Source of the DNA: Centroberyx gerrardi
Taxonomy: Eukaryota > Chordata > Actinopteri > Beryciformes > Berycidae
Assembly (NCBI RefSeq): GCF_048128805.1
Contig: NC_136008.1
Location: forward strand, 18,801,572-18,865,571
Reading direction: 5' to 3'
Length of the DNA: 64,000 nucleotides
The notes under the pieces were generated by a model, which saw nothing but the letters and a program-made list of their open reading frames with translations, ran no database searches and was not told the origin of the DNA. A program made the position numbers and the translations under genes. The first letter of the stretch is position 1. Every line of letters begins with the position of its first letter. Shown piece after piece: positions 11,831 to 33,380 of this stretch.

Positions 11831-13235
11831 TGAGGATTGCACAGAATGGTCTCTTACAGTGTCTGTCGTAAGTCATCTCAATTTATGGCATTACATCCAT
11901 CATTCATACATTAAGGTACAATCAAAACAAAAATGTAACTTTAGTATAGAGAGGCCTGGCATCCTAATAAAAATGCTACGAGTTTAGTCATGCCTCTCAC
12001 AGGAGGTGTAAAGCTGCGAAATAGCGGAGTGCTGTTGGAATTGTTAAGTAGTAGTAATGTGGTAAGAGGTTGCAGTATGGAAGACTACTGTATGCCCCGT
12101 GTTCTTAATTCAGATTCAGGTCAACACACATGCAACACCTTCAGTATGTTCCTGTGGTTCCCTCATGCTTATGAAGCTCCCATGAACATGCATTATTTGC
12201 TATACAACTAAGGATTGAACAATGTTAAAAGACAAGTGACTTACAAGTGATCAGAGCCAGACGCACCATGCTATTGGCTTTTTGTCATCTTAAGTGGAAA
12301 AACACCAGACTGTAAGGAGAGACACCATGGGTGGAAGGCCAGTCCAAATAATGAACAGAAAGGTTGGCAAAAACAAAAACACAAACACACTAATATAATG
12401 ATATATCCCCCACACTATTCTATCAATACTTGAATGCCAAGCATCAACACATTTCAAGGATGTCTAAGACTTCAGTGATTTTTTCATCGAATGGCGGTGT
12501 TGACAAGATGTTCTCTTCATTCACAGCCGTTTTGCTCAAAACTATAATAGATTTGTTACATTTTATCGCCATAAATGATATTATTTTAGCCATTTCCTGT
12601 GATTGAAAACACAGTATCTTGCAAAACATGGAGAAGTGCATTATCATATCATGGCTCAAACATCATAATAAGTTATTTGGAGCCCTCTGGTGATTCGTAC
12701 CACAAGACAGAGGGACAATAATTTCATAATTTAAGCACAGATCAAGAGATAGAGGTAACTGTCAGTAATTCATGGCACTCACTGAACATGGAGTATAATT
12801 GACAAACACTTCCTGACAAAATTTCCCAAGGTGCTAAATGAAAAAAACAAAACATCTCTATATATTTAGGTGAACATCAGTTGAGTATCCAATATGGATA
12901 TGACCTGAATTATCCTTAATGCATTCCTTATCATCACGTTTGTTTTCACACAGTCAATTTAAGTCAATTTAATGTTTATATACTAAATAGTGTGTTTAGG
13001 GGCTTCTGAAATAATCCAAATATTATATTTCACATGCTCAAACCCTGACAAAATTTTCCTAATCCCTTTCTAATTCTTCGAGATCAGGGATGGAATTTAC
13101 AGATGTTATCTGGCTGGTGTCAGATAATCTCTCCTGCCACTTGCCACTCAAAACATGCCATTTCCATCCCTGATCTAGATATTTTCAACATCGCACAAAG
13201 TCAAATGAAAAATACCAGCTTGTCTTTGACTAAGG

Positions 13236-14795
13236 TCACTTGGTGTGCGTTTTCCCCCCTAGAATGGCTTCCTCAGCTCTCTTGTGTGTCTGGACAGTGA
13301 CCTGCAGCTGCCAGTATTTGAGATACAGCCACATGAGGCTGCCATTCTTCCTCTTGTCCATATTCAGCAGGTCAGCGCAGTGCTTATCGTTCTTAAAAAT
13401 ATCCTTCAGACCTGTCTCTAGATCCAGTTCTCCCCCGATGGGTGCTTTGACAACCTTTAGCAGCATGTTCTTCTCCATCTCCAGCCGTTGCTCTCGAGGT
13501 TGGAGGAGGGAGCAGTAGGCGCTCTGGCGCTCTATCAGCTGGCCTTCTATCTCCTTCAGGGTGACTGTGGCTCGCTGGTGCCAGTCCTTCTCTCGTTCCA
13601 GGGCCTGGTGCAGCACAGCACCCGTGGCTCCGGACTCCACCAGCCTTCGCTTCTCTTCCTCCAAGGCCTCGCGCTCCTTGTAGGGGAGAAGACGAAGAGT
13701 TTTGGTTTAGTGAGGAGAGGATACGGATTAGAAGAGAAAAGCAGAGAAGAGTAGGGGTGGAAGCGGGAGCCAAAGTGAGAGGAAGGGAGGGTAAATTGAG
13801 GAGAAAAGAAAGGAGCCACTTCTTCTGCTCCAAGGCCTCACTTTCTAGACAGAGGAGAAAAGATATACGTAGTTGTTAGGAGGAGGAAGAAGAGGAGGAT
13901 GGGTAGTGGGGAGGGAGGGGAAAAGAAGATGTGAATGAAAAGAGTAAAAGTAGAAACATTTCTCCTGCTCTGGATACAGAAAAAGAGAGGAGGAGAGGGA
14001 GAGAAGGAGAAGGGAGGGAAGGAGAGACAATCTTCACCCGCTGTAACTGTTTCCTCTCTTCCATTAGCTGCTGGCTCTGCGAGACCAGGGCCTGCTTGTA
14101 GCCTTTGACCCTCTGCCTCTCCTTCTCCAGCTCCAGCTCCAGAATGGCCGCTGCCCTGCGCCTCTCTGTCAGTGTCTCCCGGTACCGAGCCTCCATCTCG
14201 CTTCTAACTGTGCGCACGTCCTGGTCATACTGGGCCTTGACCTTCTGAATCTCCTTCTGAGACTCCCTGGTCCAGATCCAACCTGCAGAGACGGGTGGGA
14301 GGTGAGACAAAGGAGAGAGGATTGGTGGGATTCAGTCCTAGGCCAGCAGGAATACATGTTGTTCCAGAAGCAGGATGTGATAACCACTACGTCATGTCTG
14401 GCAATCTGACTTTGCTTTTTCATGAAAAAGATACAGCCCTAGTGAAGATGTATAATATTATACCTTTTTCTGAGAAGGCGTGTTTCCTGGAGAGTAAAGT
14501 ACTAAGATGACAGAGGGAAACTGTGGGTCTCATATATTCCAAAGCAGACTCACCCTGCTATGCACTAAAGCATTCAATAACTATACATTCAATAACTCAA
14601 ATTTTATGCTCTTCTCTCTGTGTCCTAACCTCTCTTTCACACACATACCTCCTTGTGTAACTTACGGAAAGCAGCCAGTCCCAGCATGGGGACCAGCAGG
14701 GCGTAGTTCCATTGGTTCCCATCACCGCCCCCCGCCCCCCTTCCTCTGGGCTCTGGTTGAATGTTCCATCTGGGGGGGTCATTCAAGTTGTTCAT
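13236..14795 (-). CDS. ccdc127: Coiled-coil domain-containing protein 127
   Basis: This is a vertebrate coiled-coil protein reported in mitochondrial proteomes; its exact role is not settled. Coding exons in transcript order: 14666-14795 (MNNLNDPPRWNIQPEP onward), 14038-14282 (WIWTRESQKEIQKVKAQ onward) and 13236-13676 (EREALEEEKRRLVE to KTHTK and TGA). Total 816 nt = 271 aa; the human protein is about 260. Residues 31-47 (NYALLVPMLGLAAFRWIW) are hydrophobic and fit a membrane or targeting segment. About 48-190 is charged heptad-like coiled coil, and the conserved C-terminal block has KNGSLMWLYLKYWQLQV and KRAEEAIL. The start ATG follows an acceptor-like CTGCAG, so a 5' UTR exon is expected upstream; a donor-like CAAG/GTGAGA at 15593-15591 is a candidate. 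Phases agree at both introns. The gene is divergent from sdha. Confidence 0.95.
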
Positions 14796-15952
14796 GGAGG
14801 CTGCAGTATCACACACACACACAAAACATACTTAGCATCACATCAGTGACAAGTGCTTTTTAAATTTACTGTACGCTCAGGTTGCTCATGGGCTGCAGTG
14901 TCTCCTTCACACACTTTCATAACAATGCTAGTACAGTAGCCACCAGGTTTTTCTAACTGGGTAACAGTAGTCGTAGCTAGTAGCAGTACTTAGGAACTAG
15001 CTATAAATTGGCTTTAAACTAGTTATAAAGTAGCTATAAACACAGCCACGTGATTATGACTAAAGTTACTTCCCACACTATGACAGACTTTCAATGCCTG
15101 ATGATTGTCTGAGTATCAATTTGATTTTGAGTTAACTAGAAAGATAAGGGTTTTATGACTGTCTGGGCTCACAAATGATATTACAATGGATAACAAAATT
15201 CGTGACAAGCTACCAAACATTACATAACCATCTCTGGGTTAGATCTGCATGGCATCTGAACACAGTGTTGCAAAGATACAGTAGCTGTGCAAGCCCGCTA
15301 GTAATTGGCTTGCTAGCATTTACCAATACACTACAAAACAGAGGCAATACCAGTCTAACATGACTTGCAAGCTTGACAGCTCAGCTATCCACAAACAAGG
15401 CTAGCGTTCATGACAGCTAACTTAGGTTAGCTATGAGCTAGCAAGCTAGCTAACCTTAGCTAACTCGGTAGCTTGCTAGCTCCTGCCATGGATGTGCTAG
15501 TGTATTTCACACTGACATAACACTGGGCAGAATAGCTTTTTGAGTCCAACAAGTCGATGTGTGTCTGTTAGAAGTACGGTGCTGTATCTCACCTTGAATG
15601 AAAAGTCTAGGTCACTTATACATTTGTTCCTGTGTACACCAGATTATACAATTTCTACGCAAGTTTATTAGTCATTCTGTACTTTGTCACAGGGTATTCC
15701 TGACGAATGTAGATATCTATCAATCTCTTCAAATGCTAAAGCGAACAGGTCTACTTATACATTTGGACTCGATTTAAAAAGTAAATTACGCTATACTGTT
15801 TAAAAACAGTTAATAAATGTGTATGGAGGTTGAACATTAGTCATGATTTATCTGGCACCCCCGGGTTTGGAACATGGTTTGGTCCAGTGGGCTGCAACAG
15901 AAATACTTCACCCTCCGTCGTGTCACAGAGAATCGGCCCTTCAGCTAACAAC
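14796..15952. promoter_or_regulatory. Divergent ccdc127/sdha promoter region
   Basis: The coding starts of ccdc127 (minus, 14795) and sdha (plus, 15953) are 1157 bp apart. A minus-strand donor-like site at 15593 suggests that a non-coding first exon of ccdc127 sits near 15594-15750, leaving a short space to sdha. The interval includes a GCTAGC-rich inverted repeat at 15435-15482. No TATA box is evident at either start. Head-to-head ccdc127/sdha order is also found in human. Confidence 0.55.
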
Positions 15953-26231
<10,279 letters not shown>

Positions 26232-26272
26232 GAAGACTCCCACACTGCTCCTCCTCTCTCCTGTCCACTGGT

Positions 26273-26298
26273 CCCCCCCCCCCCCCCCCCCCCCCCCC
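26273..26298 (+). repeat. 26-base C homopolymer in sdha 3' UTR
   Basis: An uninterrupted run of C starts 42 bases after the sdha stop codon. The mRNA would carry a poly(C) tract, a class of site bound by poly(C)-binding proteins; the other strand is G-rich and could form a G-quadruplex. Exact length may be affected by sequencing. Confidence 0.9.
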
Positions 26299-26887
26299 TT
26301 TCCCCCTCACATCCACCCTGCTCAACTTGAACGTCCTTTCATCCCCCATTCATGCAGGTGCTTTTCATGTAACGGTGACATTTTGGGGTAGTTCTGGTTT
26401 TGATTCCACATTTGTCTCCATTTAGAATAGTTAATTATAAAATGTCTTTGTCTTTGGACCTCGTTCCCTCTTGTCACCTTCCTGTTCCTCTCCTCCATAT
26501 ATGTATTGCCTTGATTTAATCTGTTTGCAGCAGATTAAACTCCAACACGGTTGTTGTGACCCTCACACCGTGTGAGCTGGTTTTGTACATAGTCATAATG
26601 CACTCAAGACAACTGGGAACTGGGGAATTTCTGACCTCCAATCTAAGAAGAAAAAAAATTGGAGAAAACACACACTGACCATGTGTTGCGCCACTTTTTG
26701 TGACCACACTGTCCTCTCATTTCCCAGTCCCGTACTGCGTTGAATGCTTCTTCATGAATTAAAATCCTTCCTTTGGCTCTCTGAAGTGGAAAGAGATTGT
26801 GGATATGATTGTTCTTTGAAACTCGCACACCGCAGTCTAGCCACAGAGGGAAGTTTTGTTAAGTATGTAAATATTGCGGAAATTTAC

Positions 26888-26893
26888 AATAAA
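26888..26893 (+). terminator. Likely poly(A) signal of sdha
   Basis: An AATAAA hexamer lies about 660 bp after the stop. A second AATAAA near 27604 could give a longer 3' UTR. Confidence 0.55.
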
Positions 26894-28510
26894 CATGGCT
26901 AATTATATATAACTGTCAAAGTATGAGGTAGTTTTTGCTCTTGCTCATTCACTATGGCCTTCAGTCTTTTGTCAGTATTGTGTATGCTGATTGTGTCTGG
27001 TCAAAAACCACAATACAGTGCATTACATTCATCTAGCCCATGTTCAGTAGATACACTCACTTGATAGACTTGTAGACGATAAGATATCTAAGGGGCTTCA
27101 CCCTATAAAAGCTTCAATCTATTTCATGTTGTAATGGTGTACCAGTTGTTGAAGCAATGACTTCTTTTCACAGTTGGGCATCACCTTTGAAATCTAAACA
27201 CTAAGGATAAATTCCAGTAGGGATCAATGAAGGGAATTAAGTTAGCCTAGTTAGCTGATAAGTGTGCTTCCCACAGTTATCTATAACTCCCAGCACCAAC
27301 ATTAGTGCCAGCTCCCCAGTGCTGTAAGTGTTGCTGCCACTAAAACACTAAAAAGGGCAGAGGGGTGATCCCTACTGACTGGATTTTACCAAGGGTTCCT
27401 GCAACTCCAGTAGTGATTGCTGCATTTTAACTGAAGGATGTACTCGGTCAATGTTGTTGTATTTGAAGTATTTATCAAACTGAGATGGTGTGCTTCCTAT
27501 ACTGTATCTACGCAAGGGTGACTGTTTAATTTATTTGCTTGTTCAAAAAATGTGAAGATAATTTTCTTCAGATTTTGGCATTTGTATTCATTTTATTATG
27601 TTGAATAAAGTGTAGCTTATGCATTGAAACCAAGCGTCTTGGTTGGTCTTGGTCTGTCTGTATTGTCTAATAAAATGGCCAGTAGGGGGCAGCAGAAGCA
27701 CAGTGTGGAGCCAGAGGTCTACCTCTACAGGAAAACATCTAGTAAAATTAAACATAATTTGTGTGCATGTGTTTTCCACCCATATGCATAGCCTATATTT
27801 ACACCATGACTCTGCCTGTTCTCTTATAATGAATGTTTGACATCTCACTATGGCAGTGTTACAGACGGCAGTTACATTATTATGAAGAAGGGCAGTAACA
27901 TCAAGTAGATAAACACTTCAGCTCTGTTTTAAACTGTTTATTCAGACTGGAAATCTTGCAGAGGAAGCCTGCATCATTAAGCAAACAATGTGAGAAAACC
28001 TCATCCTGTTTCACACCCTACATCATGGCCAACTGAGTTTATGCCAAAGGTGAAGGTGAGGGTGGGTGGCATAAAAATAGGCATAAAAGCATTTCCCTTG
28101 ATATCTTAACATGTTAGGGGAGAAGTAAGGGAAAACAATGTATTAGTTGACCTGCATACTATTCCCTTTGTTGAATCACCCACCGTGTCTACCTGTATCG
28201 GTGGTTTCAGAAGTAATATCAGCACTTATCTACAGTTTAGATTAGAGTGGATTTAGGTGACACTATAATGATCGGCATGGGGAAATTGGGTCATCGCAAC
28301 ATCAAAGAATATCAAAGATTTCCACTGCACTTTTTGTCTTCGCCCAAATGGAAATATTTTCAAAACTGATTTTGATTGATTTTGTTTTCTCTTCTCTCTA
28401 TCTACAGATAGATAGCAAGACAAGATAGATGACTGCACCACATCACATGTTAAGCATTTGCTTAGATCTATTTTTGGTCTTTACTGTTAGAGACAAGTGA
28501 GAAGCATGCA

Positions 28511-28582
28511 GCAACCACAGGACTAGCTGCAACCACAGGACTAGCTGCAACTACAGGACTTGCTGCAACCACAGGACTAGCT
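28511..28582 (+). repeat. Tandem repeat, 18-bp unit x 4
   Basis: Four head-to-tail copies of GCAACCACAGGACTAGCT. Copy 3 differs at two positions (CAACTACAGGACTTGCT); the others are identical. Confidence 0.9.
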
Positions 28583-28794
28583 GTAGCACAACAGTTATGA
28601 GAAAGCGGAGTAATAGAGTGATAATGGAGATTACTCAGGTCCAAGGCAGATGGATCATGGGAAATTCCTACAATTGTTTCCGCAACTAATTAGATGATGG
28701 ATAGATAAAAGATAGATCAGTGACCCATTTGGAACAAGAACCACGCCCTCACATCTTCTTCCTTCACACTGGATGAATTGAGGTAAAGACGGTT

Positions 28795-28833
<39 letters not shown>

Positions 28834-29771
28834 AGGAGTTTGAGAAGATAAAATGCTATACATAAACCAGTATACATATTTGGGTCTACAACTATGATTT
28901 GGTAGCAAGTACACAATATGTTTTAGCCGTCAAATAGCATGCAGTGTTTCCCTCTGTCACAATTATTATTTCAGAGCCAAATGTGAGGGATAATTTCCAT
29001 GGAGACGGCTATAATTTAGATAATGCATCATCAGAAGCACAGCATTGCATGCTCAGTCAACAAAAAAGAGATATTGGATGTTATTAGGGGCAACCAGGAC
29101 AGTTCATAGAATCATAGGGCTGTTATTCTTTTATTATTTTGTATTATTATTTTTTTTTTTTAAGTCACAAATCACATCCTGCAAACCAGGGTGAGGCAGT
29201 CACTGATTTAAAAGTGGGATATGGAGTGCATTGTTACATTACATTGTTACACTCAGCACTAGAAGAAGAAGTGAAGGAGGAAGGAGAGGAAGGGGAAGCA
29301 ATACTGCGTCCAGAGCAGAAGCTGTGGGTTGAGCTGAGGCGGGGTGAAGGGAGGGTCAGGATGAAGAAAGTAATCCAGGACAGCTGTCCCATGCAGGCCC
29401 ACACACACTTTTTAATAACGTGGATAACTATTTTCATTAATGCACTGAGTATCTTCCACTCTGCTCAATACACTGATTCTCTCACTTGCTCCTGTCCAAG
29501 AGGCTTTGTGAATCTGGGCCCCGGTCCTGCTCTAATCCCACCCCTGCTGAACTTCCTCCACTTGATGACATCATGGTGTCATCCTTCTCCTATGTGTCTC
29601 TTTTAGATCGATTTTAAACTGTCGTTTTGGTAATGATTCAATCATAACTGTCCACCACCAGCTAGTTCCTCTTTCGGGCATGTGTTGCACCGTCACCACA
29701 GTTTCTCCACATGAGATTTTCCCACACCATTTGCTGCCTAACACATGATGACACACTGATTAAGAATAAGG

Positions 29772-29803
<32 letters not shown>

Positions 29804-29939
29804 GGGCACAGGAAGATGAGTTGATCCTCTACTATCACTACTTTGAATAAAATGCCGCCTGCTCTTTCTCTCTCTACCTCTTTAGTGCTCATACAGATTT
29901 TTTTTGGAAAAGCCTATTCATATTTCACATAGGGATTGT

Positions 29940-30060
29940 GGACGACACACCAACTGAGGCAGAAAGACGACTTCCGCTTACAGCTTCTATAAAACTGATT
30001 CTGATTCTGGTTACATTAAGGGGAAAAATACATTTTATTTATGTAGCACTTTAAAAGACA
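29940..30060. repeat. Two LINE tail fragments back to back
   Basis: CTGATTCTGATTCTGG near 29994-30009 resembles a Rex1-type terminal repeat. TTTATTTATGTAGCACTTT near 30034-30052 is the reversed L2-type end, with the same motif as at 52228-52245. Both copies are short. Confidence 0.4.
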
Positions 30061-32871
30061 CTCAGTGACACTAAAAACAAAATAATGAGAATAAGAAGAA
30101 GTATTATTATAGTATTATTATATGAACAGCAGCAGGATAATGCTATCATGAACTTAGAATTAATAGCAAAAAGATAAAACTGCATAATATCAAAATATCA
30201 AGAAAAATAACATGAACGAAAATAAATTGTACAAAAAAGGGTCAAACAAACGATGCAGATTATGTGTTAATTGGACAAGAAATGTAAGCCCAATAATGAT
30301 TAAAGTTTGCTTGCATCCAAGATTTGATTCCCACGAGGCAGTCAGAGGGGAGAGAGTGTGACAGCAGACTGGTGACCATGGCAGCGGGTGACATGAGGGG
30401 AGCCATGCAGGGAACGAAGAGAACATATTAGATTTGAGGAAAGACAGAAAGGGATGATGCCAATATGTGGTAAATTTCCTCCAAATGCTTGCAGGACGGA
30501 CAAATCAGTGTCCCGGATAAGAACAATGTAACCCAGTGTGACGGGGATAGCAGTAGGATCCAGGAGCCTCGGGACAGAGGGGGAAATCTAACCTTGGTCT
30601 CTTTGTTCCGGCTCTTTTGGTGTGCTGTGTTGCTCTCATGTTGCTATGATTTGATTCTGGGTGCGTTTGGTGAGGAACGAGGCCGTGCAGTGATGCTGCG
30701 TCAGCACATCATCAGCCAAGAACCACGGCATGCTAAAGGTGGATATAGGTACAATCGAAAGTGTTTTTTAGTCCACTTGCATAACTTACTCATTCATGTT
30801 AATATCCATGTTGTAGACTCCAGTGACTGGCTGAGGAAGGCATTTTATAATATTTTATTTTAAGCCCAACAGGTAGAAACTCCCTCATGTATATTCTCTA
30901 ACCTTTAACCTTTCAATAATGATTATTTTATTCTAACATGATGTGTGTATTTTATTTTAGTTTATCTTGATGGTGCAATTGGGGTGCAGATGCTGTGGAT
31001 TTAAGTGATTTAAATCTTACAAGGTACATTAACGCGCATGTTGGTTTTACAAATATGTGATCATTTCCTTTTCTCTGTATTTATTGCTAATATTCATTTC
31101 CCCCACATTAGAATAACTTGACTTTTAGTCTCAACATGCCTGTTGCTCTGGGCTAATACAGGGCCGGGCAGTAGGGTGTCCAGAGTGACTCTTAAGTGCA
31201 TGGTTTGTAATATCCCAGTGTGGTGTGACAAACCAAATAACATGGTGTGTGTAACCACTTTAATGTAATTTGTTAGCCCTACGTCAACTGTGTGCCGGGA
31301 AACCAGTATGACACCCTTTGTTGTTGCTTATTCTGATTCACTAGCATACTTAAGCAGCACGTGTGTCAGTGATTAAATTACATGTCAGCTTTCATAAAGG
31401 GAAACCTCAGAGGAGCCGTACCTACAGTAAGAACGGAGGCCATGACAGATATCTGGGTATGATAAAATAAATCAGCTTGTACTTAAGAAGCTTTTATGTC
31501 CAATTTAACCTTTCTTGCACTGGAATTGATAGATGACATTCCCACTGAATGTCATCAAAGTGTCAATGTGATCCTGAGCCACTCTTTCTCAACTCCTGAA
31601 CAGCAGACGTCTACAGCAGGACACTGATGATGTCACTGCTATGCTAACCTGTTAAAGATCTAATCCATAACTGCAGAATGGCACCCCACATTGCAAAACC
31701 TTTTTTTACATAATGATTTATTGGATTTCAGACATTTTTTCACTCTAAAATTCATTGTCGGAGCTTTTGATACAAGATGTGTATGGTATGGGACAACAAA
31801 ACCTGAATTTAAAAATGGTGTTGTGAGGCTACAAACGGTTTGTTTACATTCATAATAATTGTAAACAATGGGGTAAATTAGACCTGTTTTTGCATTATTT
31901 GGCATTAAGAAAGTTCCCAAAAGCTTATCATCTACATGTTACATCTTTATATGTCAATAATGTCAATAGACCCAAAATTTAGATGGTCAATTCAAAATTT
32001 TAAATTGCCCATTCCCCTCTAAGCTTATTGTGAGTCTTGTTTGGTTTCAAGATTTTAATTAAGTGATGATTGCCAGAATGCACCATGAATATGCTGTACA
32101 GTAGCAATATGATCTGGAGATCAATTTAAAACATGCTGCCTCATGGCACAAGTCTTCTTGATCATGTAGATTGAATTAATGGACCAGGTGCATAAAATTG
32201 GTAGATGCCTTCTTCAACATCGTTACCCAGTGTCCCACAGTGCAAAGCGTCCAAACGTCAGTATCTGCTCTGAACAGTTCAGTACTTAGACCAAGAGGAC
32301 TGAATGGCATCAGTCCAGGAGGCGGCCATCTTTATGCACTTGAGGCATTTAACTTATTTTTTAAATGTGTCAGCTTTTGCTATGAGAAGCTGGATAAAAA
32401 CCTAAGATGTGCAAACTTACCACAAACAACATGATCAGGAGTCAGAGGTCACAGGTTCCCAAAACGCCCTCATGAGCAAAGAGGCCGAGCCTCAGTGTGT
32501 GTTTACTGTTCTAATTTCATTAAAACTATAACTGTGTTTTTAGTGTTTCTCTAATATGTTTAATATGCTGTTGTGGATGTATCTGTCCCATATAAAAAAA
32601 AAACCATTCTACATACAGTAGGCACAGGTATATAGGTATACATAGGCAAAACAGGAAAAGAGGAGTTAAGGAGTTAATATTTTACAGACAGCAATCAACA
32701 TTCAAAACATCCTCAGAGATTAAACCTATAAAAAGGAAATCATGTTTTCCAACTGGCATTTAGTGCATACAGGATAGGCAGCAGAACACAAATATGGTAA
32801 AACAAGAAAATATTTTCAAATGGTATAAAAGTGTTACAAAATTCATGGTTAGAAATTAGGCCATAGCAGCA

Positions 32872-32877
32872 TTTAAT
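32872..32877 (-). terminator. Possible ATTAAA poly(A) signal after the duplicate CD225 exon
   Basis: TTTAAT on the plus strand is ATTAAA on the minus strand, 184 nt beyond the TAA that closes the exon copy at 33061. It is a variant signal and weak evidence on its own. Confidence 0.25.
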
Positions 32878-33060
32878 CTAGAAGGCTATTATGCTTTAAC
32901 TTTTTTTCTCTAAGGCCCCACATTTATATTTTGTCTCACAAGTAAACATTTAGGCTATTCTATCATAACTTAGTTGCCATCATTTACTCAGTTTTCAGGC
33001 TAATCTACAGTACTTGTCCACAGTATCAATCAACCGTACAATGGAGGACATTGGGAAGGC

Positions 33061-33300
33061 CTAGGTAACCTTACATGATAAATAACTTTTACTGTAATTT
33101 AGTCCAGAACGAATTGGGGGGCATTTTTGTCCTAATTCTCGCGAGTCTCTAGTGTTAAGTGTTAAACTGTTAAAAACTCTACAAGATGCAGAAGAAGAAG
33201 TCCCGGTCCCGATGCCCAGGGCGGCGTTGTTGAAATGACGAGCCAGAGAGCTGCTGTGAGCAGCAGCCAGGCGGTCCCCGCGCTGCACCGCTCTCCTGGT
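33061..33300 (-). CDS. Duplicate or alternative terminal exon of the CD225 gene
   Basis: On the minus strand a strong acceptor (CTCTCTTGCAG, AG at 33302-33301) opens a 240-nt frame beginning TRRAVQRGDRLAAAHSSSLA and continuing RHFNNAALGIGTG, 79 codons plus stop. It aligns without gaps to the normal last exon ([32 protein letters not shown]) at 14 of 31 residues, including GD, the SS pair, N and LGIG. It begins in phase 0, as needed to splice onto exon 2 (phase 0 end at 60238). After LGIGTG the frame turns Ser-rich instead of forming the second membrane segment. A +1 frame reads LLLLHLVEFLTV and stops. It may be an alternative 3' exon, a remnant of a tandem paralogue, or a decaying copy. No matching second copy of exon 2 is visible nearby. 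Confidence 0.6.
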   Translation of the reverse strand, partial: TRRAVQRGDRLAAAHSSSLARHFNNAALGIGTGTSSSASCRVFNSLTLNTRDSRELGQKCPPIRSGLNYSKSYLSCKVT

Positions 33301-33320
33301 CTGCAAGAGAGGGAGAGAGA

Positions 33321-33380
33321 GGAGGGAGGAGGAGAGGAGAGGAGAGGAGAGGAGAGGAGAGGAGAGGAGAGGAGAGGAGA
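33321..33380 (+). repeat. (GAGAG)n microsatellite
   Basis: GGAGA/GAGAG pentamers repeat about ten times. On the minus strand this is a CTCTC tract about 20 bases upstream of the duplicate-exon acceptor at 33301, and it may serve as an extended pyrimidine tract. Confidence 0.88.

Larger units (their letters stand above)
26894..33060. other. Gene-poor interval downstream of sdha
   Basis: I find no gene that can be supported. The interval contains sdha 3' flank, an 18-bp tandem repeat at 28511-28582, a (GT)n at 28797-28831, a (CA)n at 29772-29801, LINE-tail-like sequence at 29940-30060, and unclassified AT-rich DNA. The longer open frames (for example 29139-29606 plus) are low-complexity or lack protein-like features. 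Confidence 0.5.

Noticed and set aside
13677-14037. Open frames spanning ccdc127 intron 2
   Set aside because: They are read-through of purine-rich intron; exon homology ends at the splice sites.
28511-28582. Repeat array as a possible CRISPR
   Set aside because: The units are directly adjacent with no spacers, and the genome is vertebrate.
29139-29606. 155-codon open frame, plus strand
   Set aside because: It starts in a T-run, has Glu-rich low complexity, no splice context and no recognisable domain; it looks like chance.
30489-30863. 124-codon open frame, plus strand
   Set aside because: No homology recognised, no conserved neighbours, and composition changes along its length.
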